In this document: piece after piece, positions 1 to 7,913 of the stretch | How positions within the stretch are numbered: the stretch's first letter is position 1 | Layout: the number at the start of each line of letters is the position of its first letter | Assembly: GCF_902859855.1 (NCBI RefSeq) | Contig: NZ_CADIKH010000040.1 | Coordinates: forward strand, 1-64,000 | DNA from: Paraburkholderia humisilvae | GTDB lineage: Bacteria > Pseudomonadota > Gammaproteobacteria > Burkholderiales > Burkholderiaceae | Direction: 5' to 3' | DNA: 64,000 bases | Notes under the pieces: generated by a model | What the model was told of the DNA's origin: nothing | Database searches by the model: none | The model's input: the letters and a program-made list of their open reading frames with translations, nothing else | Translations under genes and position numbers: made by a program

Positions 1-1029
1 CTGATCAACGTTCAGGTTGGCGCGAACGTCGGTCAGTCGGTTACGCTCGACCTGAGCCAGGGCGTGTCGGCGGCTTCGCTCGGCACCGGCTTCGTGCAGT
101 CGGGCGACACGTTCGGCGCAATCACGGGCCTGAACCTGACGGCGAATGGCGCGGAAAATACGACTGGCAAGGCGGGGGCGATCACGCAGATCAACATTCA
201 GTCGAACGGCACGGGCGGCTTCACATTCACCGACCAGAATGGCAACGCGCTCTCGACGGCTGCATCGGCGGCTCTGTTCGCGGTCACGGTCACCAACGGT
301 GTCTCGAAACTGTCGCTGAACGGGGCCACAGGGAATCCGCTCACGCCAGCTGGCGACCTCAACTCGATCAGCACCGCAGTCACCGCCGGCCGCACTACGG
401 CGACCACCGGCCAGGTGTTCGGCGTGATTTCGGGCATCAACATCGACGGCGCGACGGGTAAGGATGCAGCGGCAGGTGCTACGAACACGATCACGTCGGT
501 CGCAGTGGAATCGGACGGCAAGGGCGGGCTCAAGTTTGTCGACCAGCACGGCAACCAGCTGTCGTCGGCCGCGAGTGCCGGCCTATTCAGCGGTGGTAGC
601 ACCACCCCTCTCGCATTCGTTACGGTCCCGACCAGCGCAATCGGCAGCGCATCGACGGCCGCTCAACCGAACGGCACGATCCTGGCAAGCATCAACACGC
701 TGAACACGCCCACGTCGGTGTCGCAGATCGACATCAGCACGACGCAAGGCGCGAACAACGCGATCGAATCGATCGACAACGCGCTGGCCACGGTCGCCAA
801 CATCCAGGCGGCGCTCGGCGCCGCGCAAAACCGCTTCACGGCAATTTCGCAGTCGCAGCAAAACGAGTCGACCAACCTGGCGAGCGCGCAGTCGCAAATC
901 ACGGACGCGGACTTCGCGCAGGAAACGGCGAACCTGAGCAAGGCGCAGGTGCTGCAACAGGCGGGTATCTCGGTGCTCGCACAAGCGAACTCGCTACCGC
1001 AGGCCGTGATAAGGCTGTTGCCGCAGTAA
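1..1029 (+). CDS. fliC: Flagellin, C-terminal part (5' end outside window)
   Basis: The reading frame is open from base 1, so the start lies upstream of the window. The product is the filament subunit, exported by the flagellar type III system. The last ~100 residues are the conserved D0/D1 helix: an NAIESIDNAL-like segment, then TDADFAQETANLSKAQVLQQ-type residues, then LAQANSLPQ. The visible central part is Gly/Thr/Ala-rich and holds two related ~60-residue modules (about 100-285 and 409-591), each running from an FG(A/V)I(T/S)G(L/I)N motif to F(T/V)DQ(N/H)GN. The extreme C terminus reads QAVIRLLPQ, slightly unlike the usual NVLSLLR ending. Identification is firm. The central-domain length and the N terminus cannot be seen. 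Confidence 0.93.
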   Translation: MINVQVGANVGQSVTLDLSQGVSAASLGTGFVQSGDTFGAITGLNLTANGAENTTGKAGAITQINIQSNGTGGFTFTDQNGNALSTAASAALFAVTVTNGVSKLSLNGATGNPLTPAGDLNSISTAVTAGRTTATTGQVFGVISGINIDGATGKDAAAGATNTITSVAVESDGKGGLKFVDQHGNQLSSAASAGLFSGGSTTPLAFVTVPTSAIGSASTAAQPNGTILASINTLNTPTSVSQIDISTTQGANNAIESIDNALATVANIQAALGAAQNRFTAISQSQQNESTNLASAQSQITDADFAQETANLSKAQVLQQAGISVLAQANSLPQAVIRLLPQ

Positions 1030-1040
1030 GTGCGGAGATC

Positions 1041-1072
1041 AACCGGTAGCAGACCAAGATCTGCTACCGGTT
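1041..1072 (+). terminator. Rho-independent-like terminator of the flagellin gene
   Basis: A perfect 13-bp inverted repeat (1041-1053 with 1060-1072) encloses a 6-base loop 12 bases after the flagellin stop. Only a short T-run (TTTG) follows on the + strand. Position and perfect pairing suggest it ends or stabilises the flagellin message. The weak U-tract leaves room for an mRNA-stability role. Confidence 0.8.
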
Positions 1073-1231
1073 TGTAGAAAGATCGAACGATTTTCAGACG
1101 TCCGAAGCGCTTCGCGTGATGCGGGAGTTGGAGCGACGCGATCGCGTCGCCGAAGTGGTCAAGCCGCTGAAGTCACGTACTTGAGGGGCTTTGGGAAGGC
1201 TACGGGGCGCCCGGCAGCGCCCCTTCCACTA

Positions 1232-2041
1232 CTACGCCGCTACTGCCACCTCCCGGACTCTGTCGTGGACGCTGCGTGGCGCCGCTTGCCGCTGCGAGTC
1301 CGCGAGATAGTCATAGGCGACGTGACCCATACCCAGCGTAAGATCCGCGAGAATATGCGCGCCCGACACGATTTCGAGCACCGGCAGGTCTTTCACGGGA
1401 GCGAGTGCGTGAGAGCACAACTCGAGCCCGACCGGACCGCTCCATGCGCCTTTGATCTCAACGTCCTCGCAACGGTACTCGACGAGCTCAAGCGCGCGCA
1501 GACTGCCATCGACGTGCGGAGAGATTTTTAGCAGAAACCCGGGTGCTTCAAGGGTGGCTTTCGCGGCGGACTTGTCCAGCGATTCGAACTTGTAGCCCAT
1601 CGTCGCGGTCGCGACCAATACTTTGCCGTAGCGAAGTTCGCCGACGATCGTATCAGCATCGACGGTCAAGCACGGATGTCCCATCTTTTTAGGGAAGCCC
1701 CAGATCTCACGACCACCCGCCGTTGGTGCGTGGTCGTCGAGATACATCGAGTGCACATAGGCGCCGCGGCGCCCCTGGAAAGTGACCGGAATCACCTGAC
1801 CGGATTCGGTGTAGTCGCCGAATCCCGACGAATCCGGCATCCGGATGAATTCATATTTGACGAGCGGATTCTCCATATCGACTTCGAGCGGTTCCGGAAC
1901 GAGGTCGCGCAGCTTCTTCGGGTCCGTGCGGTACGTCACGATCAGGAATTCCCGATTGATGAAGCGATACGGGCCACGCGAATAGGTCGGGCTCGTCAAC
2001 GGTATGGAATGCGCGTTGTTTTTCACATCGTTGATATTCAT
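1232..2041 (-). CDS. adc: Acetoacetate decarboxylase
   Basis: Predicted to decarboxylate acetoacetate to acetone and CO2 in the cytoplasm. The protein has 269 residues, close to the family's ~245-270. The REIWGFPKKMG segment (residues 111-121) contains the adjacent lysine pair of the family. By analogy with the clostridial enzyme, Lys118 forms the Schiff base and Lys119 lowers its pKa. The later GELRYGKVLVATATMGYK block is also typical. The ATG at 2041 was chosen over a longer upstream frame because AAAGGA lies just before it and homology begins there. No ketone-body gene is adjacent, so its pathway context is not shown. It converges with the flagellin gene. Confidence 0.9.
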   Translation of the reverse strand: MNINDVKNNAHSIPLTSPTYSRGPYRFINREFLIVTYRTDPKKLRDLVPEPLEVDMENPLVKYEFIRMPDSSGFGDYTESGQVIPVTFQGRRGAYVHSMYLDDHAPTAGGREIWGFPKKMGHPCLTVDADTIVGELRYGKVLVATATMGYKFESLDKSAAKATLEAPGFLLKISPHVDGSLRALELVEYRCEDVEIKGAWSGPVGLELCSHALAPVKDLPVLEIVSGAHILADLTLGMGHVAYDYLADSQRQAAPRSVHDRVREVAVAA

Positions 2042-2721
2042 GGTGGGTCCTTTAAACCTGCTATTTGGGAAAACGGGCTCATCACCCCGCACAGGCCTTT
2101 TCCGGAAATCACTCCGTGCGAGCGGAGCAAGCATCGGCTGGCGCTGCGAGTGACGGACTACAACGTCTCCCACCATGTCTTATCGTTAAATGCTAACCAG
2201 AGACTCAAGTGATCTATTTCGAAAGGCGTGAAAGACCGTTTATCGAAAGGAAACGGACCGGAGTATAAGGACGACCGCGCACACGATTTGACAACAATTG
2301 TGAACTCTCACCGCTCGCGTATCGCGATGAAGCGCGAGGACAAAAAACAGCTCGGGAAAATCGGGGACTTCCCCGCATGGCTATCAGGATCTGCGCGACC
2401 GTCCGCGGATTCGAGTAACAAGATCGTCACGCATGACCAAGACGCGCCTTGACGATGCCATGCATTCCCGCTGCATCAATCGCGCTAACAACAGTCGCCG
2501 CGGGGAAATTTGACAATTCTCACCCTGTGAAGCACCGTTATTGCTAACGGCGAATTCTCGAATTCAGAATGAATAGTCGTTGCGGTCAACAATCCGAGTC
2601 TTCCTCGAGCGGCCGCGGATCGACGCTTTCGTGAGGTCGCTCCCGGTTTTACGCGATCGTCCCTTCGTGCTTTTTCGGGGCGCTTACGCGGCGAATCGTT
2701 CTGGCGGTACAAGGAGGTCAC
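2042..2721. other. Long intergenic region between adc and the phospholipase gene
   Basis: About 680 bases separate the divergent adc and pldA-like genes. They contain AT-richer patches and a tandem pair of GAATTC sites around 2551-2565. A GTG-initiated ORF (2228-2452) lacks a ribosome site and any recognisable sequence. I see no RNA gene. Both divergent promoters should lie here. Confidence 0.5.
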
Positions 2722-4131
2722 GTGGCGATCAGGCTGACAGTTCGTGAGGCATCCTGTTCCCGGCCGGTTCAGACTGCCAGGATAGCGTGGGGAAAGCTCG
2801 CGTGCGTGGCGCTGGTTGCGGCCACGTTCGCAGGCTATCTGCCGGAGAGCGCCGCAGCCGTGTCGATTCTGCGCCCGCCGCGCGAAGCGAGATCGGATGA
2901 ACCGCTGGTCGTGACCATCGTGTACGCCGGGGACGCGCCTTCCGGCACATCGTTCGACGTGCCGCGCACATTGAACATTACGCTGACCAATGGCGAGGCG
3001 TTGCCCGAGACTGTGCTGCTCACCCGCGACTCGGGTGCGCCGGAACATCTGCGGCTCGGGGCCGGCGAAATGAAGGCGGTCAGCTATAGCGCGGCGTGGC
3101 CGAAATCGGCGCGCGGTGCGCTTAGAATCGATGTGCCCGGTGTCGACGTTTCGCCTTCGGTCGTGCTGCTGACGCGCGTGCCGGGCAATGCAGTGACGCC
3201 GGCCGCGACCGCAAGCGCCGCACCGCCTGTGGTTGCATCGGCACCGGGCGCCACAGCCGCAGCCGCATCGACAACGGCATCGGCAACTTCAGCCGCATCA
3301 GCAACCACAGCCGAACAACCGGCGCCGGGCAATGCGGCGCTCGCAGCGGCGATGCCCCCGTCGACCGTGCATCCCTCGAATGATTTGATTCCCGACCTCG
3401 GGAGCTTCCTCAGAGGCCGGATTTCCGCCTACGAACCCACGTTCTTCGCCGACGGGTGGGATTCACACGGTGACAATCTCGCGAGGTTCCAGGTCAGCTT
3501 CATGTTCCGCTTCGTACTGCCAGACGATCCACGTTCAAGAGGTTTCCTCGACAATCTCTATTTCGCGTATACGCAGATCTCGCTATGGGACCTCGGCAAG
3601 TATTCCGCGCCGTTTCGCGATACGAGCTATATGCCCGCGCTGTTCTACTATCTGCCGGACACGGGATGGAAAAGCAAATGGTTCACCAGGATGGGCCTGA
3701 TGGCGGGCTACGAGCACGAGTCGAACGGACGTGACGGAGACGAGTCGCGCGGCATTGACATCCTGTTCGTGAAGCCGATCTGGGAATTCGGCGACATCAC
3801 CGCCAACCATTTCAAGGTCGAACCGAAAGTCTACTGGTACGAGCATATCGCCGGGGAGAACTCGAATATTGCAGACTATCGCGGCTATGTGGATCTGAAG
3901 GTGACATACGGCAGCCCGGATGGCTGGCAGCTCGCGACGACACTGAGAAAGGGCACGAAATCGACTTACGGGAGCGTCGACACGCAGTTTACCTATCCGC
4001 TCGCCAAGCTGTTCAGCAGTGCATGGGGCGGCTATCTGTTTGTGCAGTACTTCAACGGTTATGGCGAAGACATTCTCGATTACAACCAGCATCGCTGGGT
4101 CGCGCGCGTCGGCTTCAGCGTAGCGCGCTGA
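2722..4131 (+). CDS. pldA: Outer-membrane phospholipase A family protein
   Basis: Predicted outer-membrane beta-barrel lipase that hydrolyses phospholipids misplaced in the outer leaflet. The GTG start follows a strong AAGGAGG. The protein has 469 residues, longer than E. coli PldA (~290). It has a hydrophobic signal segment (~residues 30-48), a unique N-terminal domain, an Ala/Thr/Pro/Ser-rich linker (~150-215) and then the PldA barrel. The active-site motif YEHESNGRDG puts His332 and Ser334 at the catalytic positions. The residue aligned with E. coli Asn156 is Asp346 (SRGID instead of SRSWN), giving a His-Ser-Asp triad. Family assignment is secure. The role of the N-terminal domain is unknown. 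Confidence 0.9.
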   Translation: MAIRLTVREASCSRPVQTARIAWGKLACVALVAATFAGYLPESAAAVSILRPPREARSDEPLVVTIVYAGDAPSGTSFDVPRTLNITLTNGEALPETVLLTRDSGAPEHLRLGAGEMKAVSYSAAWPKSARGALRIDVPGVDVSPSVVLLTRVPGNAVTPAATASAAPPVVASAPGATAAAASTTASATSAASATTAEQPAPGNAALAAAMPPSTVHPSNDLIPDLGSFLRGRISAYEPTFFADGWDSHGDNLARFQVSFMFRFVLPDDPRSRGFLDNLYFAYTQISLWDLGKYSAPFRDTSYMPALFYYLPDTGWKSKWFTRMGLMAGYEHESNGRDGDESRGIDILFVKPIWEFGDITANHFKVEPKVYWYEHIAGENSNIADYRGYVDLKVTYGSPDGWQLATTLRKGTKSTYGSVDTQFTYPLAKLFSSAWGGYLFVQYFNGYGEDILDYNQHRWVARVGFSVAR

Positions 4132-4296
4132 TCGTCCGGGGTGCCCGCGGCGTCCACCTATGCGCGCTTGTATTTGAGGAGCCACGCACTATACTTCGGC
4201 GGTTGGCAGTGGAACACCGAATCTTGCTAGAACGTACATTTCGACAGGCACACATGTAAGTTGGATATAACGAGTCATGTGCAGTTACGTTCGAAT

Positions 4297-4812
4297 ATGA
4301 AAAAACAGGCAATTTTTCCCATTGCAAGCTCAAGTCTTCTCGTGATAGCGGGAATTGTCTGCATTGTTTTTCCACTGGTGACCCGCTCTTTTATCGGCAC
4401 GATTTTTATCGCGCGGGTGCTGCTATTCTGCGGCTTCGTGCATGCGTTGAATCTCTTTGCAACGAGCGGCTGGAAATTCGTCAGGCGGATTCCGCCGGTC
4501 GTTGTGCCGATTCTCATCGGCATCCTGATGCTGTCAAATGACAGCGCGCGTGCGCAAGGCCTGACCGTGATGCTGATGATATTTTTCGTGCTCGACGGTT
4601 TCTTCAAGGTCATCGCGGCGATCGAGCAGCAGATGACGATCAACATCATGGGCCTTGTCAGCGCAGGGCTGTCATTCCTGCTCGCTGTCTATCTTGCCGC
4701 GCACTTTCCGAGTGTGCCGGTGCCCCTGCTCGCATTGTTTCTCGGCCTGGATCTGATTTCGATGGGCATCGCGCTGCGTGCCGGACGAGAGCGTACGAGC
4801 AGCCGTGCCTGA
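4297..4812 (+). CDS. HdeD / DUF308-like membrane protein
   Basis: Small polytopic inner-membrane protein of about 171 residues with roughly six hydrophobic segments. Paired hydrophobic stretches with short charged turns (FVRRIP, IEQQMTI) fit the HdeD-like family associated with acid and envelope stress. The ATG at 4297 (MKKQAIF) is preferred. A TTG 12 codons upstream (4261) keeps the frame open, but neither start has a good ribosome site. It stands alone between the phospholipase gene and the next small membrane gene. The biochemical role is unknown. Confidence 0.7.
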   Translation: MKKQAIFPIASSSLLVIAGIVCIVFPLVTRSFIGTIFIARVLLFCGFVHALNLFATSGWKFVRRIPPVVVPILIGILMLSNDSARAQGLTVMLMIFFVLDGFFKVIAAIEQQMTINIMGLVSAGLSFLLAVYLAAHFPSVPVPLLALFLGLDLISMGIALRAGRERTSSRA

Positions 4813-4925
4813 CGCGTGCGGAGCGCATCGCGACGCTGCGACCGGGACCATCAAAAGAGACGCACTGTCGACCGTGCTCTTATAGCGTCAAGGAAGTTTC
4901 CTCACGCAACCGATGGAGAGCATCC

Positions 4926-5306
4926 ATGATTTTAACAAATGGCTTCACGTTTTCCGGCTTCATTATCGATGTCTTTTCGATATTCATGTTCATATTGTGG
5001 TTCTGGCTGTTCATCACGATAACGGGAGACCTGTTCACTCGCCACGATATTTCAGGATTTCTAAAAGTCATATGGGTTATTTTTCTTATCGTTCTGCCTT
5101 ATATCGGCATATTCGCCTATATCCTGACGCAAGGCAGAAACATGGCGGTCCGCAACCAGGAGCGGGCGCAAAAGGCCCGCGAGGAATTGCGCCACGTCGT
5201 CGGCTACAGTGTCGCGGACGAAATCGAGAAGCTCGACCGTCTGAAATCGACAGGATCACTGACGGAAGATGAGTACAAGCGTCTGCGCGCCAAGCTCGTC
5301 GATTGA
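4926..5306 (+). CDS. PLDc_N / SHOCT-type small membrane protein
   Basis: This 126-residue protein has two strongly hydrophobic helices in its first ~70 residues (WFWLFITITGDLF and VIWVIFLIVLPYIGIFAYI), matching the phospholipase D N-terminal (PLDc_N) transmembrane module. A charged middle follows, then a C-terminal EIEKLDRLKSTGSLTEDEY segment typical of SHOCT domains, which mediate oligomerisation. No phospholipase D catalytic domain follows. GGAGAG precedes the ATG at 4926. The function is not established. It probably sits in the inner membrane as an assembly or quality-control factor. Confidence 0.75.
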   Translation: MILTNGFTFSGFIIDVFSIFMFILWFWLFITITGDLFTRHDISGFLKVIWVIFLIVLPYIGIFAYILTQGRNMAVRNQERAQKAREELRHVVGYSVADEIEKLDRLKSTGSLTEDEYKRLRAKLVD

Positions 5307-5468
5307 AAAACGCACAGACAGGGCGTCCGCCCACGCTAGAACGAGCGTGCCGGCAAGCTGGCAAATCAGCGCGGGCGGCGTCGATAGCGTGGCCGAACCG
5401 ATGTGAGATTGACAGGCGTGCTGCTGGGTGCTCCCTCACGCCGGCCGTCGATCGCTGTCACACTGTTA

Positions 5469-5795
5469 TCACTCAGCGCCCGGAACGATTTTCGCTATCT
5501 TCCAGTTGCTTGTACGAACAAGCACGTAATCGCCGTTGACCCCGAGCCATTGCTGACCGCGCGCCGGGGCATCGAGATTGTGGGACTTCCAGTCTTTCAT
5601 GACGAAATTGTAGTGCCGGTATTTCGACGGGACCTGCTGGCCCTCCTTCCAGTCGCGATGCGGCATGGTCGGCATCACTTGCTGGCGACCGGTGCCCTGG
5701 CTTTGATCAGGAGCGGATGCGTCTTGCGCGAACGCGGAAGAGGTAACACCGACAAGGAGTGCAGCGATGGCAGAAAGAACGAGTTTGCTTTTCAT
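5469..5795 (-). CDS. RcnB-family periplasmic protein
   Basis: A 108-residue protein with a clear signal peptide (MKSKLVLSAIAALLVGVTSS, cleaved after AFA). The mature part carries the RcnB pattern: RDWKEGQQVP, YRHYNFVMKDW and GQQWLGVNGDYVLV, ending in a hydrophobic strand. RcnB of E. coli is a periplasmic factor in nickel/cobalt homeostasis, but many family members have no proven metal role. AGGAGA lies upstream of the ATG at 5795, which is 14 codons inside the maximal frame. No rcnA-like exporter is nearby, so the metal link is inference from the family. Confidence 0.75.
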   Translation of the reverse strand: MKSKLVLSAIAALLVGVTSSAFAQDASAPDQSQGTGRQQVMPTMPHRDWKEGQQVPSKYRHYNFVMKDWKSHNLDAPARGQQWLGVNGDYVLVRTSNWKIAKIVPGAE

Positions 5796-5951
5796 AGTCC
5801 GATCTCCTGAGGCAAGAAGATAATTGACGTCGCACATAACGTATGGTTTCTTCGGCCGTGAAACTACCCGAAAAGCTGTGTATCCCGACTGCGTGAACGT
5901 GCCCTTAGGAATGGTGGAAATGGCTCGAAATTCAGTAAATTTAGATATGCA

Positions 5952-5985
5952 AATTGTGTGAATTGTACGAAGTCTGCGAATTGTC
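5952..5985. repeat. AT-rich 9-bp-periodic AATTGT repeats
   Basis: AATTGT occurs at 5952, 5961 and 5979, with a degenerate unit (AAGTCTG) at 5970, giving a 9-bp period in an AT-rich patch within otherwise GC-rich DNA. It lies upstream of the RcnB-like gene and downstream of the 6091-6753 gene. It could be a protein-binding array or only low-complexity sequence. Confidence 0.4.
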
Positions 5986-6090
5986 TATCAATAGTAGTAG
6001 AGGGAATGGCGACTTCAAGAAGTTTTACGATCGACCACAGGCGCATACGCGTGCGTCACGCGGTCCTTTTCTTTCAGGACCATTCACACG

Positions 6091-6753
6091 TCAGTTCCGC
6101 TCAGACTCCACACTTCCAAGCGCATTAGCATCTTCCCCCACGACCTTGATCGTCTTGCCTGCCGGCGATACCAGCACCTCGGGGTCCCACGATCCGTGAC
6201 CACTCATCACACGATGCTGCGCGACCAGCAGCGAGCCCAGATATTTGCCCTTGTTCACGACAGAAAGCATGTTGCCATCGGTCACGTATCGCTGCGGGCC
6301 GCCTGCGGTGGATACCGCATGAACCGCTGCCGACGACGCCGAAGCGGCGGTCAGGAAATAAACGGTCGCACCATCCGGTGAAAAAATCGGCTGGTCGATA
6401 TCGGCAAGCACCCGTTCCGGTTTTTCATTGCCCTGCGGCTTGCCTGTAACGAGTCGAATCGCCTTGTGATCCTTCAGGTGAATGACCCACAGATCCCTAA
6501 CCGCGGGACTGTCGTGCGCCTCGTCGACACCGCGTGTAAGCCTGGTGAAGGCTATCGTGTCGCCGGTCGGCGACAGCGCCGGTGCATCGTCCGCGCCCGT
6601 TTCGGTTAGCGCTTCGGTGGCGCCGCCAGGGGCGGTGTAGACGATGTTGCCCTCCTGTACCGCAACGGCGCCGAGCGGCGCGGCAGCCCATGATGCACGG
6701 GATGCGAACGCGACACAGCAAAGCGCAGCGATCCCGGAAAACGCTGGTTTCAT
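6091..6753 (-). CDS. Secreted TolB-like beta-propeller (PD40) repeat protein
   Basis: This 220-residue exported protein has a signal peptide (MKPAFSGIAALCCVAFASRA, cleaved near SWAAA). It carries at least two PD40-type blades: APALSPTGDTIAFTRL and QPIFSPDGATVYFLT. These resemble TolB propeller repeats, which serve as periplasmic binding surfaces. AGGAAA precedes the ATG at 6753. The maximal frame extends 55 codons further but lacks signal-peptide logic. The number of repeats is small for a full propeller. It lies upstream of the rcnB-like gene in the same orientation but 295 bases away. The ligand is unknown. Confidence 0.65.
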   Translation of the reverse strand: MKPAFSGIAALCCVAFASRASWAAAPLGAVAVQEGNIVYTAPGGATEALTETGADDAPALSPTGDTIAFTRLTRGVDEAHDSPAVRDLWVIHLKDHKAIRLVTGKPQGNEKPERVLADIDQPIFSPDGATVYFLTAASASSAAVHAVSTAGGPQRYVTDGNMLSVVNKGKYLGSLLVAQHRVMSGHGSWDPEVLVSPAGKTIKVVGEDANALGSVESERN

Positions 6754-6926
6754 GAAGGATTTCCTGTCTGATAGGCGGATGGTGAATTGCCGAAATTTCG
6801 ATATCGGCTTATATCGGCCGGAGCGCCGTTCGCCTTGAGGGTGACAGGTGATTTTGTGCGAGCGTTGCTGTTTTTTTATGAGCGGCGACCCGGCGCGCGC
6901 CGGATCGCCCCATCGCACAACCTGAG

Positions 6927-7907
6927 TTATTTGACCGGAAATTCCTTATGCCCGCCAAACCCAAACCGCATCGCTGAAAGCATCCGTTCAGGAAATGCCT
7001 CGATATCGCGCGACCGGAAACGCGTGTAAAGCGCGGCCGACAGCACCTGCGCCGGCACCGCTTCTTCGATCGCGGCCTCAATCGTCCAGCGCCCTTCCCC
7101 GCTATCGGCAACTTCAGTCGAGAAATGCTGGAGCGAGCTGTCCTGCGCGAGCGCGCCGGCCGTCAGATCGAGCAGCCACGACGACACCACGCTGCCGCGC
7201 CGCCATACCTCCGCGACATCCGCAAGGTCGATCCGGTATCGCTGGTCTTCCGGCAGTTCGGCCATGTCCTTATGCTCGAGGATATGAAACCCTTCCGCGT
7301 ACGCCTGCATCAGCCCGTACTCGATGCCGTTGTGCACCATCTTCACGAAATGTCCTGAGCCAACCGGACCCACGTGCATATAGCCCTTCTCGACGCGCGG
7401 GTCACGGCCGTCGCGATCCGGCGTGGCCGGAATATCGCCGCGGCCCGGCGCCAGCACCGACAGAACCGGATCGATGCGCCGCACAACATCGTCTTCGCCG
7501 CCAATCATCATGCAATAGCCACGCTCGAGCCCCCAGATGCCGCCCGATGTCCCGACATCGACATAGTGCAAACCCTGCTCGCGCAACTGCGCGGCACGAC
7601 GGATATCGTCCTTGTAGAACGTGTTGCCGCCGTCGATCACCACGTCATCCTTGCCAAGCAGCTTGCGCAAATCATCCAGCGTGTCCTCGGTGATCTTGCC
7701 GGCCGGCAGCATCAGCCAGACCACGCGCGGCGCCGTCAGCTTCGCGACCAGATCGCCCAGGTCCTTCGCGCCGGTCGCGCCTTCGTTCGCAAGCGCTTCG
7801 GTCGCCTGAGGATTGTGGTCGTAGACGACGCACTTATGCCCGCCGCGCATCAGTCGCCGTCCGATATTGCCGCCCATGCGTCCCAACCCTACGATTCCAA
7901 TCTGCAT
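6927..7907 (-). CDS. gnd: 6-phosphogluconate dehydrogenase, short (NAD-type) form
   Basis: Oxidatively decarboxylates 6-phosphogluconate to ribulose 5-phosphate. At 326 residues it belongs to the short GndA/YqeC-like class rather than the ~470-residue NADP enzyme. The Rossmann fingerprint GIVGLGRMGGNIGRRL is at the N terminus. The DGGNTFYKDD, DVGTSGGIWG and GSGHFVKMVHNGIEYG blocks carry the substrate-binding and catalytic lysine-asparagine residues. The start lies 6 bases after the transketolase stop, so the two are probably co-transcribed, linking the oxidative and non-oxidative pentose-phosphate steps. Coenzyme preference is inferred from the class. Confidence 0.92.
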   Translation of the reverse strand: MQIGIVGLGRMGGNIGRRLMRGGHKCVVYDHNPQATEALANEGATGAKDLGDLVAKLTAPRVVWLMLPAGKITEDTLDDLRKLLGKDDVVIDGGNTFYKDDIRRAAQLREQGLHYVDVGTSGGIWGLERGYCMMIGGEDDVVRRIDPVLSVLAPGRGDIPATPDRDGRDPRVEKGYMHVGPVGSGHFVKMVHNGIEYGLMQAYAEGFHILEHKDMAELPEDQRYRIDLADVAEVWRRGSVVSSWLLDLTAGALAQDSSLQHFSTEVADSGEGRWTIEAAIEEAVPAQVLSAALYTRFRSRDIEAFPERMLSAMRFGFGGHKEFPVK

Positions 7908-7913
7908 GATGTG

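Noticed and set aside
1100..1184. Short frame after the flagellin terminator ending in a Lys/Arg-rich tail
   Set aside because: Under 35 codons, without a ribosome site or recognisable family. Treated as chance.
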